DNA from: Alligator mississippiensis | Taxonomy: Eukaryota; Chordata; Crocodylia; Alligatoridae | Length of the DNA: 64,000 nucleotides | Assembly: GCF_030867095.1 (NCBI RefSeq) | Contig: NC_081824.1 | Coordinates: 349,282,203-349,346,202 of the forward strand | Direction: 5' to 3' | In this document: in pieces, positions 44,427 to 56,624 of the stretch | Layout of the letters: every line of letters begins with the position of its first letter | Position numbering within the stretch: the stretch's first letter is position 1 | Position numbers and translations under genes: made by a program | Notes under the pieces: model-generated | What the model saw: only the letters and a program-made list of their open reading frames with translations | Databases searched by the model: none | What the model was told of the DNA's origin: nothing

Positions 44427-45802
44427 TGAATGATCAAAATGACTCGTTGACTTGACTACTGCCTAATGAAAGGTTTGGGCACCCTTCTCCACCCTGGGTC
44501 AAATCCTTGCTTTATCACTCCAGCAAGTTACAAGCACATTGCACTCTTTTCTACTTGCTCTTTATAGTAGTGCATCCCTGCACAGTCCCGTGACCACATT
44601 TCTTTAAAAAAAAGCATACTACCTGGCTAAAAGCCCATGTTAAGATTGGAAGGTCCCTAACCTGACCTACACCCTGCTGTCCTGCAAGAGGCCCAGCCCC
44701 AGGGAGATGACAGAGCGTGGTTGAACCAAGGATCCCGAGCTCCCCAGTAACAAATGGCAATAAAGAATTGTCTCCTCACCAGTGCATGAAGGACACCCCC
44801 AGTGGACTTTGCTCAACTCTGTGACAAATGTAAGAGACTCCACTCGCCTCCTGCTTCCCATAATCACAAATGCCACTCATGATACAGGACCATGATGAGT
44901 GGATATGTGAAGGCTACATCTGGCAACACTTCTGTAGCTCCAACATCTGGAGCTGAGTTATATGGGACCCTCTGCCACAGTGTCTCCAGACAGTTTTCTT
45001 CTGGTTGTCAACATTAATGTATCACTGAGAGGGGAGCAGTTGCCAGGGAGGCTTCCTGTTCTGTTACTGATCAAAGTTTCCCTCTGCCACATTCCCTTTC
45101 CCCAGTTCCTCTCCTGAATCACTCCTGACTAATAATATGAAGAAGTAACAGCCTCTCTCTTTGCTAATCATTTTCATGGGCAGCAAGGTCAGTAAATGTT
45201 TGTCACTCAGAATACAGTTTCTCTCACAACACTAAAGGACTGCATGAGTCCTTTAAAGAAAGGGGGAGAAAGGGAGAAGTTCAGGTTTATACCTCTAGGC
45301 AGTGATTGGTGGAGGGTGGAGGTGTGCACCTTTCTTTAGAGCATTGTGCCAAAAACAGGTAGAGCAGGTTCAAAAACTGTGACCAGGCACAGCCCAGGCA
45401 TAAATATTCCTTGGCTGCTCCTTATCAATCTGTGCAGGAGCTTATTGGCATATCTGAGGCAGCCAGCCAGTTTCCAGGGGCGAGGTTCCTAGCTGAACTC
45501 TTCACTGAAGACCGAGAGCTCCAGTGGCAATGGATAGAGGGATGGCTGATTCCACCCTTGCCCCCTGGATAGTTCTCAGCTTGGTTTTACTCTCCCCACC
45601 TACAGTGATGGGAGCCTCGGGCTGTGAGAGGGAAAGTTGATCAGCAATGGTGTAAATGAATGCAATCTCTGAACTGTTCCATTCTCACTTAACCCCAGTG
45701 GGCTGCAGGAATGAGGTGTGAAGTGACCCATTCCCTAAAGACCTGAACTGCAGGGGAAAGCACAGGGAGCCAGTGTGGAATGGGCAACAGAATTGTCAAG
45801 AA

Positions 45803-47163
45803 AGGATCATAGGAAAGAAGGGATCTTATGAAATCCTCTATAGGCCCTGCTCAAGGCAGGATCATCCCTAACTAAAACATCCCAGCCAACTGTCTGCCCA
45901 ACCTGCTTTTGAAAATTTCCAGGATGCAGATTCCAAAACTTCTTTAGGTAGTGAGTTTTTATATGCTTGACCATGCCCATAGTCAGAAAGTTCTTCCTAA
46001 CCTCCAGACTAAATTTCCTCTGCTGTAGCTTAAGGCCATTGCTCCTAGTCCTGCCCCCTATGGCCACAGAAGAAAGACCATCTCTATAATTGCACTTCAA
46101 GTATTTGAAGACTGTTTTTAAATCCCACCCCCTCCACCCCCAGTTTTCTGTTCTCTACATTTAAACAACCCTAGTTCTGTCAGGGTTTCCGCATAAGTCT
46201 TGCTTCCCAGGCCTCTAATCACTTTTCTCACTCTCCACTGGTTTCTTACCAATCTGCCCACATCTTTCTTGAAGTGTTGGGCCAAAAACTGAGCACTGTA
46301 CTCCAGATGATATTCAGGAGGCGTTCTGACTATGGAAACATGATACTCCAGGAAGCCTTACCAGTGTGTAATAGAGTGGAATAATCACTTCCTTTGATTT
46401 GCAAGAGACATTCCTGTTAATACAACCCAGAATGCTGTTGGCGTTTTGGTTTTTTCCTTTTTCCAACAAGAACACATTTTTGGCCCATAGTCAGTTTATG
46501 GTCTGCTAATCTCCAGGTGCTTCTCTGCCATGTTGCAGCCTAGCCTATCATTCCCCAGTTTGCATTTGTGCATGCAATTATTCTATCCCAAGTGCAGGGC
46601 TTTGCACTTGTCTTTGTTGAAGTTCATCTCACTGATTGAGGACCATTTCTGTAGTCTATCCAGGTCTTCTGGATTTTAGCCCTTCCCTCCAGAGTATCTG
46701 CAACTCCACCTAACTTTGGTGCCATCCACAAATTTTCTAAGCCTGCACTCAATCCTTTCTTCCAAATCAGTTGGTTTCAACTTTTTTGGACTCAAAGCCC
46801 TCCTCATTGGATTTGAGGCACCCCTTCATGATTTTTATGAATTAAGTGACACCCAATTTCAAAAATGAATTTCTATTTTAGAGTGCTTAACTCCTTGCAA
46901 AGGGACTGGGCAGTGGGGTGGGGAATTGTTCAGACAGGGACAAGTCTGAACCTGCTTCTATCTACTTAGCTTATCTGCTTATCTTTTCATACCTTGTAAC
47001 ACCTTTCAAAGGATCTGGCAGCACCCCATGGTGTCCCAGAACCCTGGATAAGAATCATTGGTCCAAGTTATTAATGAAAATCTTAATACTGGACCCAGGA
47101 CAGACCCCTGGGGAACCCGACTCGATACCTCTTCTCACCTAGATATTGAGCCATTAATAACTA
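45803..47163 (-). mobile_element. CR1 LINE, old, split by an insertion
   Basis: In complement this follows the CR1 3' half. The tail lies near 45806. The C-terminal frame (GGRTRSNGLKLQQRKFSLEV) is at 46100-45807. More of the RT continues to the right, up to a stretch that reads PQGSVLSIK-like near 47.08-47.13 kb. The copy is much more decayed than the CR1s at 4, 13 and 35 kb. An element occupies about 46764-47051. Confidence 0.82.
46764..47051. mobile_element. hAT-type element inside the old CR1
   Basis: The left edge CAGTTGGTTTCAACTTTTTTGG and the complement of the right edge (CCAGGGTTCTGGGACACC, then ATGGGGTGCTGCC) are both of the hAT/Charlie terminal type. The CR1 sequence resumes after it (CATTGGTCCAAGTTATTAATG). 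The target duplication is blurred by decay. Confidence 0.6.
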
Positions 47164-47745
47164 CGTACATTTCAAAGGCGAAGGGTTGTCTTACAGAGGT
47201 AGGGAGCAGACAGCCCTCTGCCTCCCCACAATTCTTTCCCCTGGAGCCTGCCTACCACACTGTCACCAGCCCCCAGCTTGTGCCTGTACCCTGATGTCTG
47301 TTCCTCCTGGTACCTGCCCCCCACCACAGCCTCTGTCCCCATATCCTCTACCACTCACTGCTCCCCACAGCCTCTCCTCTTTCCACCCCCACCCCCAACT
47401 GTCAGACACGGATCCAGCTCCATTCCCTCCTGGGCACAGACCATGTGGAAGCACAGCCCCTGCCCAGCCATGAAGCAGTATCCCAGGACTGGAGCTACAC
47501 TGGCCAGGCAGGGATGGAGTTTCCCTGTGCCCCGGGAGGGAATGGAGCCAGAACTGCAGGTGGAGGTGGGGACAGGTGACTGCATAGCTCTGACTCCGGC
47601 CTCCAGCCTGGGTTGGGGCCAGAGTCAGAGCCGCAAAAGCAACCTGAACCTCCTTCCACCTTATACTTAAATTCAAGATTGGGGGGGCTTTTTTCTGCAT
47701 GCTGAATGGGGGGAAAATCTTGTCTTAAATTTGAGTAAATATGGT
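47164..47745. mobile_element. GC-rich element with a transposon-like right end (tentative)
   Basis: The right edge in complement reads TAGTACCATATTTACTC then AAATTTAAGACAAG, the same type as 9942 (ACCGTATCTACTCGAATCT). The left edge, near GTACATTTCAAAGGCGAAGG, is a weak partner. The interior is GC-rich, and overlapping frames up to 145 codons on both strands are compositional. Confidence 0.4.
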
Positions 47746-48409
47746 ACTATCTCACTCCATTACAGGACATACAGTTATGATGACTTGGAGTTGCTCTGAC
47801 TGTTCCTCTATGCTGAGAAAGAAAAGGCTCGCTGATGCTGATTGTCAGGCACCAGCAAAACTGCTGGTCAGAATCCTGATAATATCTACCACTTAAAAAG
47901 AATCAAGCTACCTGCTCTCAATTCTGAAGAGAGAATGCCAGATTTAAAAGTCATGCCTGGGCTGTTTCTAGGTGCACACTCATTGCTAATTGCTTATGCT
48001 GCCTGATGGGTTCAGAACTCTCCACATGAGAGATTTCTGCTTATACCTTTTTTTAATAAATTTTGGCAATAGTTTACTACCAACTGATAAAGAAGAACCT
48101 TTGACAACAGTGACCAGTCGCCCATGTGGGATGGTGTCATTTGGCTCCCTGAAGTCCCTGGAACTGACAGATTTTTTTTTTTTATACATATAATTTATAT
48201 TACATAAAAATATGTTGACTTACGAGTTATTTCACCTAGAATTATTGTTAACTCTGCTGGGATGTATCAAAGATCTAAGATCTTTGCAAAATAAGAGAAA
48301 GTTAACAATATTTGCTCTGACTTTAACCCTCAGTTGTAATGGGAACATAGGTCCAATACTTCCAATTTAGTTTAAAAACTTGCAGGGCTACCCATGTGGC
48401 CCTCGATAG

Positions 48410-49180
48410 CTTGCCAAAACTGGGTAAGTGCCCTCCACCCAAAATCATTGCTCACCCCTGCCTTAAGAGCTCAATGCATGGCTCCGTTTTCACCTACACC
48501 ACGCCCCAGGCCTCACAACTGTTCTCTCTCTTTGATGTTGCCTATTTATACACACAGGTCCCTTGGTCCTTTACGCAGTCTCCCTCTGGGCTTCTGGGCC
48601 CCTGGTCCCACATGCAGCCTTCCTCTGGTCTCTTGGACTCCTGGTCCTGTACCCAGTCCCTCCTCTGGGCTCCTGAGCCCTCTAGTCCAGCTTAGGCCCC
48701 TCTGGGCCCGGCCCAGCCCCTTGCTGGGAAGAGCCCAGTGCAGCCTCTGGCTCCAGCCCACAACAGCAGCCCACCCTCACCCTGAGCACAGATCTGAGGG
48801 TGCAAGCCCCCCATGCCCTCTCAGGGTGTGTGCAGCAGCAGGAGCTGCCTCCCCTCCTCTCCCCTGGCTGAACCGCATCACCACCCTACACCCCACCCTG
48901 GCTGTGTAGCATCTGTCCCTACCCCAGCCCCAACCCCACTTCCTCCCTCACCGCTGTGGCCTCAATCTGCTCCTTACCTCCCCCACGCCCCTTCCCTCAC
49001 AGCAGACCTACCAGCCAGATGGGCTGCTCTTCACGCTGTCAGGCTGCGAGCTGCACTGCGGCTATGTGCATGCAAGGGGCATTTATCAGCCAAATTATTG
49101 CCCACGTCAGCCAAAAAAAACCCAATTGCCAATACTATCAATTTTCCTTATGTCAGTGCCGATCCAATATGGTGTACCTC
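48410..49180. repeat. C-rich repeat block, unclassified
   Basis: Pyrimidine-rich text with a 39-bp minisatellite at 48565-48683. The proline-rich 171- and 129-codon frames follow from the composition and I do not call them genes. The right side contains a GATCCAATATGGTGTACC phrase that may be a repeat end. Confidence 0.4.
48565..48683 (+). repeat. 39-bp minisatellite, three copies
   Basis: The unit starts GGTCC and contains CAGTC...CCTCTGG...CT...CCCT. Three head-to-tail units of 39, 39 and 41 bases, each differing at several sites. Confidence 0.8.
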
Positions 49181-49721
49181 CAGTTACCCATTCTTTAAGT
49201 AGGCCTTGAGCCTGCCACAGAAGGTCTCAAGGCTAAACCACCGTGCCACTTAAATAAAAAGAAGCATCTCAACCCCCTGGCAGACACCTCAATGCCTCTC
49301 TGAGTTTAACATAAAACAAAGGCCACCTGTCTGTAACACCCAGTCTTTCTCTGCCCAGATGACTTGCCTTTGTTCCCAGGCCTGCAGGGTTGTTTACATA
49401 AATCCAAGTCCCTTCAAGAGCCCTGCTGCTCTGCAGCCAGATGAAGGCTCTGGGTTTATATAGCTCAAGCCTGAGCCCTCTGCAGGTCAAGTGAGTTTCT
49501 CATTACCCCCCTGCACCTCCTGAAAGCAGCCTCTCATGCTGTTTGCTTCCTTAAAAGAGCAGACACACTCCAGTGCCCTGCTACAACCTCTGAGCACTAT
49601 CTCTTCTATTCACGTGGCTTTCTCTTTGCCTAATGGCCAGCCTATGTTCTTCTGCTGCAACTCCAACACAACAGGTTTGGCCTGCTGCACTCTCTCTACA
49701 CCTGGCAAATAGGTGTCCTTA

Positions 49722-50050
49722 TCTGGTGGGAAGCATGAGAAGATATGAATGATGTTTTAGTAATTTGTGAGAACTAGGATGTGTACAATATAAACATGAA
49801 GTTGTTTTGATCTCTGTGTAACAAGGGTCCTGGGAACCCTTAATACTTTGTACTGGGCTAAGGGCTTATGTTCATGCCTGCACCATGTCTGCAAATGACT
49901 TGGCTAGTAGTGTGGACCAGCTGGTCATGGATGTTAGTGGCCAGGTTTGTTTGTAGACAATAAATCAAGCCAGGCTTTTTGTCACTAAGAACCAAAGCCT
50001 GTGGTCTCTTTCTTGTAACAATGAAGTTGTTAAGGGCACAGCATCACAGA
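49722..50050 (+). other. Possible LTR fossil (R-U5 part visible)
   Basis: A polyadenylation signal (GACAATAAATCAAGCC, near 49959) is followed by a TTTTTGTCACTAAGAACC, then TGTGGTCTCTTTCTTG region typical of the R-U5 end of vertebrate ERV LTRs. A TGGTATCCTGAC stretch near 50051 could be an old primer-binding-type sequence. No coding part is left, and the left edge is unclear. Confidence 0.4.
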
Positions 50051-50159
50051 TGGTATCCTGACAATATGCAACAAACCATCCAAGCTAAAGGAGCCTGACT
50101 TGATTTGTAGCATCTAACCCCCAAACAGCATTAAGGGAGTCAGGTAACAACAATGACGG

Positions 50160-51530
50160 AGTCCTCCCTGACAACAGGTCCCTCAGAGACTAACAGATAG
50201 CAGCTTTTTCATCAGTCCCCAAACTACGTAGCTGATACAGGAAGCTTTGACTGGGAATACCATTTTGCACTGCCCTTCAGTCAGTCAGCTGGTGCAAATT
50301 ACAGCAATCTTTCCAATGTTCTGATATTTTGGAAAGGTCCTTAAGGATTAAGCCAGTACCCATATGGTTCAGGCTCATGAAAACACAAGGGGGCACCTTT
50401 GTATTTCACTCCCTTGGCTGCACTGAATATTTATCATCTACAGCCTAGGCTCAACAGTTCCTAAATTCAGATTGAAATCTCCTTATAGACTCTGGGAGAA
50501 CATATTATAATAGAGGCACCATAGACTTTTTACCTTCTGATTGACCCTGAAGCCAAGAGTGGGACATGGGGTCCAGCCCTCTCTTGTAAAAGCAGTACTG
50601 TGTAGTGTAATGCTAGTGAATAAAACCATTATAGTACTTTTACCGTTGTGGAGAGTTGCCTCCACTCAAAGGGACCTTCAGTTCCAAAAAGTTACCCAAG
50701 CAGGAACAGGCAAGCTGAAAAAGGAAGAACAACTGTGACAAACTATGTTGTTGTGATTTTTTTAAAGTTTCTTTAATAGACATTTCACTTACTTTCCTCT
50801 CCTCAGAAGTGTGACATTTCAAGGGGAAAGTCTCACCCCAGTAACATATAAACCAATTTTTAAAGCATTTTTTAATTGTAGTTGTTACTTCAGAGCCTAC
50901 TCCTGGAGGCAGCTGTCTTGTAGCAAAATTAATGTGTTTTGTTTGTTATCTAATCTGACATCCCAGTGGAAGGAACTATAATTGGTTTGTAACTTGCTTG
51001 AAGAATAATGTTAAGTTGTGGCAATATGGCAAACTTCACACCTAGGCTCAGGAATAAGAATAGTAATTTTAATTGAAATAGTTTTGTTTGTGCTCAGAAG
51101 TGATTCTTGCCATTTTAATATTAATTGGCATAGGATGGGTGCAGTTTTCTTTACTTAACCAGAATGCTTCCTCCTGACTCTATAGCAAATGAGCAAAAAT
51201 AGTGTATATGCAAACCATATCACAATTCTAGTCATATTTTTAGGCTTCCTAGTTATAGTGATGTTCATCCATTGACTGTCAATTTTTTAAAATTATTTTA
51301 AATAGAGAGTGGGCTAATTTGAAAATGTTATCTTCAGAAATGTATCTTTAGAGTAAACTAGAGGAAGGACCCATTCTTCACCCAGGTCATTATTTTTGTA
51401 ATTACAGTTTATTTTCAAACAATTTAGTACAATATATTTAAGTCAAAAATATTATTTATTTTTAAAGAATGGGACAGCATATTTAACATTTAAGATTTAA
51501 CATGAAGCGACATTTCAAATGACATCAAAA
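50160..51530. other. Intergenic, no gene seen
   Basis: AT-rich with short frames only. No repeat family was recognised. Confidence 0.45.
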
Positions 51531-51540
51531 TGAATGATCT

Positions 51541-51690
51541 TTATTGTAGGACTTCTTTGTAAACAATGTTTGCCATGTTTCCTGTTGGCACCAGTGTATA
51601 CAACCCTCTTCGACTACCAACTCTGGAGTAAGCTACATATAACTGTCCATGTGTAAAGCATTGTTCCCCTTAAATAGCCACTGGAAGCCT
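51541..51690 (-). pseudogene. Helitron-type helicase, C-terminal remnant
   Basis: In the minus frame that ends at 51541 the residues read FQWLFKGEQ, then CFTHGQLYVAYSRVGSRRG, then LYTLVPTGNM and a stop after YKEVLQ. FTHGQLYVAYSRVGS is the signature of the last helicase motif of Helitron Rep/Hel proteins (also found in PIF1-like helicases). The frame closes about 50 codons up, so only the C-terminal piece remains. Helitrons are uncommon in most vertebrates. A host PIF1 relic is less likely, because the F-T-H-G-Q form is typical of the Helitron branch. Confidence 0.75.
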
Positions 51691-52071
51691 CAAAAAGGGC
51701 CAAGAAAAAATAACCCGCCTATAATTTTCTTCGGGTGGTATTGAGCGATTATGGAAGGTTTAAAGTAGATAGGACCAGTCATTCTGGAGTTATAAGCAAA
51801 CATACATACATACACTTCATTTTATAACAATGACAGTTGAACTAAATTAATTGCATTGAAAATGGAGTGGTACCAGTTTGTTATCTGAGACGTAATCTCA
51901 GTCACTGAAAGCCCCAAAAAGGGTCAAGTGATAAATAACTCACCTATAATTTTCCTCGTGTGGTATTCAGTGATTTTGGAAGATTGAGAGTAGATAGGAC
52001 CAGCCATTCTTGAGTTATAAGCGAACATACATACATACAGACACACACTTCATTTTATAAGTATAGATAAA
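51673..52071. repeat. Two-copy direct repeat beside the Helitron remnant
   Basis: Segments at about 51680-51825 and 51903-52066 share GCC(T/C)CAAAAAGGG, a CCTATAATTTTC stretch, GTGGTATT, AGTAGATAGGACCAG and GTTATAAGC, then end in ACATACATACATACA and CTTCATTTTATAA. Both copies run in the same direction. The first begins where the helicase similarity is lost. Confidence 0.8.
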
Positions 52072-52079
52072 GCCCATGA

Positions 52080-53590
52080 ATGGTCATGACTCATTGATTA
52101 AATATCAGATACCATAAAAGCACAACTCAAAAATGTTACATGTCATTCTTTCAGGTGAAAATGCCATGCTTGGAGAAACTATGCTGTCAAATGGGGTATT
52201 CACTAGTTAAAAATTTAGAATCTGCTGGATGTTGACAGAAACTCTTGCTAAACTTGATTGTAATCAGACCTTCTCTGTCGACATTATAAAAATGCTTGAT
52301 AGTCCGTAAATTGCATTGTGACCATCATGCACGTACCTAGCCTCAAGACTTCAGACCCTGAGCCAAGAGTCATCTTGTGTTGATTGATGGCCCTTTGTCA
52401 CTTAGTTTTATGGGTTACAACTGTTAGAGATTTCAGAATGAACTACGCCAAACATAACAGCATGCCTTGCTCAGTGAAGCAGGGATGCAGGACTGAGAAA
52501 CCAAACTGTTCTGTCAAAAAAAAATACTCTGCTCCAAAAGATCTGTCATACTTCCAAAGCTTTTGACAGGATCCATATTCAGAGCATACCAATATATATT
52601 TGATGAATATAGACAAAGCTATCCAGGTTGTTTCCCTGACATTTAGGAAAAAAATCCAATCTTTCATATCGTTCTTAAATAATTCACATATCTCTTTTAT
52701 GTAGGCCTCTCTTTCCTGGATGTTCTATAAAAGAAACAGCTGTCTCTGCATTGCAACAAAGAGAAATAAACTGCTCTGCTCATGGTGGTCAGTAGCAGAA
52801 GTTGTCTTCACAGGTGGTGTATAAGAATTGCTAATGTTTTAATGGCAATGATGTTCAAGATCAAGTTTAACTGGAAAAACTTATATGAGGATTGCAATAC
52901 TTCAAAAATATGTTACCGGTAATATTGTACTTGAGGGCTGGTATGTATTATGCACTGGGGGACTTTTCTTAGTACGCATAATCAGACATATTACTAATCT
53001 TTAAAATTCATCCAAGATATTTGTTTGATGATGTTCTGTGGCAATAAATAAATCTTAATAAAATATTTCCATGTAATTTCATTAAACATCCCTCTGTTTT
53101 CATGTCATTCATATGATATATGACAAAGTATAAAAATACAGACTGATCAGATATTGCTGAGTACTCTGCAAAATCTGAAAACTTCAGTCAGTTTGGAGCC
53201 TGAGGGCCTAGTGTGGCTCGTACTGAATTCAACAAGACACTTTCTTTTGCCTTCAATAGAAGCTGGATTTGGTATTAAAAAATTAATGAAAGGGCAAAGA
53301 TACATCACTACCAGTCCAAGATGGTTGAAGCCTAAAGACCCCAGCTAAAGAAAAACATTTCCCACCCTTCAAGAGGCTATTTTTATAAAGTTTATTAAAG
53401 ATCACAATTGCGGAATGGGGGCTGGGAGATTGTTCCCTGACCCCATTCTGCGATTGTGAGGACTAGGAACTCCCTGCTGCTGGGGCAGAGGGACATTGTC
53501 CCCACTCAGGCTCCAATGGCAGAGCCTGCCCCAGCAGCAGGCAGCTCCTAGAGGCAGAGAGCAGTTTCCTGCCCCCTGCTGCCTGACTGA
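52080..53590. other. Intergenic, no gene seen
   Basis: AT-rich. Nothing coding is supported. Confidence 0.45.
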
Positions 53591-53613
53591 CAGAGCAAAT
53601 CTGCTCAGTCAGC

Positions 53614-53803
53614 CATCTGCACATGCCTTACTGTGCAGTAATTACTCAGCAGTTTATTTGCTACTTGCATTTTTAGGTAGAAAATTAACTGCCAAGTAGA
53701 ACAAATTACTGCACCATAAGGGTCTGCACATGTAGACATGTATGCCTATTACGCAGTAATTTGCTCTACTGTGCGGTAAAGTGTCTTGTGTAGATGCACC
53801 CTT
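53614..53803. mobile_element. MITE with GTGTAGATGCACCC end
   Basis: The right end in complement (GGGTGCATCTACACAAGACAC, then TTTACCGCACAGTAG) matches the left end (CATCTGCACATGCCTTACTG, then TGCAGTAATTACTC). Inside is another GCACATGTAGACATG end-like stretch, so one element may have landed in a relative. The same end type occurs at 6.1, 22.2, 26.7 and 28.0 kb. Confidence 0.6.
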
Positions 53804-55174
53804 TGGCAGCTAAGTTTCCAGACTCTTGGGGATCCCCATGGGCTGAATGAAATGGGGCCGCTGGCCAGATCTGGTCCATGGGACAGGGATTGAGCACCCC
53901 AGGTTTAGCATCAATGAAGCAAGGTACTCAGAAACTTCATTTTTAGGACTCCCGTGCAACCCAGAAAGTGATCTGGGATTTCTTACCCAAGGAAGGAGAC
54001 CTAGTCCATCTCTGTTACAACCCTTTGAGCAGTAAGACACCCTTCCTTATATGGGTAATACAGATCTCCTTCATAGCAGTGACTCTTTTTACACACACTC
54101 ATAAAACTTTGTTCAGTTAAATACACTGCAATGAAGGGAAGAAAAGCTGTAAAGATTGTAACAGACTTTCTGCCAGTGTGAAAACGAATTTATTATTACC
54201 ACCACCGTTCTAACAAGAACTTTCATTAGCGATGGAATAGTCTCCTTCCTTGGGTAAGAATAGGTATTTTCCTCACACCTAGCTGTTCTACTTGTGGAGG
54301 ACAGCTTTAACTTACTGTTGTGGTTCCTTAACACATCTTCCGAGCATCCTAGCTATGTTTGCAATACATGTGTCACAATTTATGTAATGGTCCTTCTGTT
54401 ACCTGAACATAAAAATCCTATATCTTCTGAATCTTTGCATCTTTCTAGCAGTATCTTTGCATTTTTTTGCATCTCTAAGTTTTAAAATGTTCAGAAAAGA
54501 CTTCTCACTTTCATTTTCCAGGCAGCATCAGATTCAGAATAGTAGAGGTGATAGTAGAATTTCAGAGCCAAAGCCAACAAGGGATCACAAGTTCTACTTT
54601 ATCTAAAGGTAGCTGTTTAATGTTTCACATGCACCAGTAGAAGTTTCACAACTCCAAACAAATGTTAGTAAAAAGACAACTAAACTTAATCTTTGGTTGG
54701 CTAAACATGCTTCATCTGTACTGATTACTGCAGCCTTCATGCAGAAGTGTCTCAGCTTGAACAACAGATGTCTCACTTACATAAAATGCCATTTAATTGT
54801 TCCACATGAAAGGTCAAGATGTTTTAGTGCCTACAGACCCACAGGACTGGACTTGATCACTCTCTCATCTGGAGCACTGCAAAACCCAAGAATTAACTGT
54901 TCAAATTATTATCTTTAGCTGTGCCTTACAAGTATACAGTTCAACAAAGGATTTGAATAGTTTCCAGAAACCAATAGTATGATTGCTTAAATAAACAAAA
55001 AGGGAACATGATAATTGTAGTCTGAAGGTCCTTGTGAGCACTGCCTTGCTTTGGACCTGTGAATACAGCCACATAACTTAAGAATAGCCTTATCCTACTT
55101 GGAAAAAGAATTACAAATAGAATGAGATTGTTGGATTATATTTTAAGGGTGTCCCACAATATTAGCACTGTTAG

Positions 55175-55951
55175 TAGGGGTGTGCAAAGTGGGCCCTATT
55201 TGATCGGATTCAGCCTGAATCAGGGACAGTGATTCGATTCGTTGATTCAGATCACTGTCCCTCATTCAATTCAGCTGAATCCAAATCTGAAGATTCAATG
55301 CTGATTCAATGCAGAGAGTTGGACATAGACACAGCTTTAAATTTTTTTCTACTTATCTCAAGGTACTAGGTGGCTCATGAATGCTGCGATGCTGGGGCAG
55401 ATGGAGTGTCCCATTGGAGTGCGGGGTGGCCCCCCCACATGCTTGGCAGCAAACCCGGAAGTGGCCCGGAACTACTTCCGGGTCTACTTCCGGGTCCACC
55501 AGGGAGCACATTGTGGGCCCCCCTGTGTACCTCTGGTTCAGCGATCAGCCACAGGGGACCCCGGGTGCCCCCCTCAGATCCAGAAGGCACCAGTCGCTGA
55601 GCCAGGGGCCACCAAGGGAAGCCCCTGCATGCTCTCTAGTGGACCCACAAGTGAGCTGCCAAGCATGCTGGGGAGCCCCCCATGCTTCTGTGGGACACTC
55701 CATGCACCCCAGCATCATAGCTTTCACAAGCCGCCTGCTACCTTGAGGTATGTAGAAAAAACATTTAAAGCTGTGTCTATGTCCGAATTGCTGAATCTTT
55801 CCAAATCTCTCCAAATTGATTCGGAGGGTTCCGATTAGATTCGGAAAAATTAAAGTGTCCTCTGATTCAATTTGGATTTGGAAATTCAGCCACCGAATTG
55901 GGTCAAATCTCCACTGAATCGAATCAGGGTCTGAAGCTTCACACAGCCCTA
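55175..55951. mobile_element. hAT-type non-autonomous element, copy 2
   Basis: It starts TAGGGGTGTGCAAAG and ends CTTCACACAGCCCTA. A perfect 8-bp target duplication, ACTGTTAG, lies at 55167-55174 and 55952-55959, which fits the hAT superfamily. Long arms (GATTCAGCTGAATCC-type text and GACACAGCTTTAAA / TTTAAAGCTGTGTC) face each other across a GC-rich centre. It is the same family as 43621-44400, at similar length (777 and 780 bp). The 153- and 121-codon frames are not genes. Confidence 0.92.
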
Positions 55952-55959
55952 ACTGTTAG

Positions 55960-56170
55960 ATGTGGAAACACCTACATGTGATTCACAAGATACACCCAGA
56001 GATTTTGAATAAGAATTAATAGGGTCAAATATTCTGACCTGTTGTGATCTTTCAAGTACTTTGCAACAGAAGAATTTATTCTCTATTCTCTGTAGCCAAG
56101 AAATGAGTGAAAGCTAAAATATGGCATTTTCCAAGGGGGCCCTTGAGTCCAAAATGTTTGAGAACTACTG
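55960..56170 (-). mobile_element. hAT-type element, partial, same family as 14617
   Basis: The right edge in complement reads CAGTAGTTCTCAAACATTTTG, the standard terminus, followed by GACTCAAGGGCCCCC. The body matches 27185-27515 in the same orientation (GATTCACAAGATACACCC, GCAACAGAAGAATTTATTC). Its left edge touches the target duplication of copy 2, so copy 2 probably went into or beside it. Confidence 0.65.
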
Positions 56171-56624
56171 CTCTAGACTATCATTTGTACCAACCATTCC
56201 CTTACATCAGGATGGAGCTGGATGGCAGACAGGAGTGTATCAGGAACAGGTTGGGGGTAGAGTTATATGGAAAGTGCATGGCAAAGCAGAATCTGTGCTT
56301 CAAAGTATAAGCCAACGTAGGAATGCTGGTAGCAAGCCATAGCTAACGAGAAGCATGAGGAGATAGAGGTCCTCACTGTGCCTGAGATCCGTCTGCAAAG
56401 ACCTTTTATCAAGTGCTAAAGAGGTCTGTATGGGTCTGCTTGGGCAAAACCCTTCGCAGAGCTGGGGCCAGGATTAATTAATGTCAGGGTTCCGGATCAG
56501 CTGGACTTTATTCCCCACTACTCTATCATTTATCCACCCTGCTACTCTTTAGAATAAAAAATATTTTGAAATATAAAAGGCCATGGTGTGGCTTTCTGCA
56601 TCACTGCACGGTGCCTGGTATTAA

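Noticed and set aside
47263-47700. Antiparallel 145- and 130-codon frames
   Set aside because: Both strands are open over the same GC-rich bases, so composition is the likely cause.
48394-49202. Proline-rich frames of 171, 129 and 99 codons
   Set aside because: They are the translation of a C-rich minisatellite-bearing repeat. No start context or domain.
55377-55838. 153- and 121-codon frames in the hAT element
   Set aside because: They run across the arm-centre-arm structure of a non-autonomous element and have no transposase motifs.
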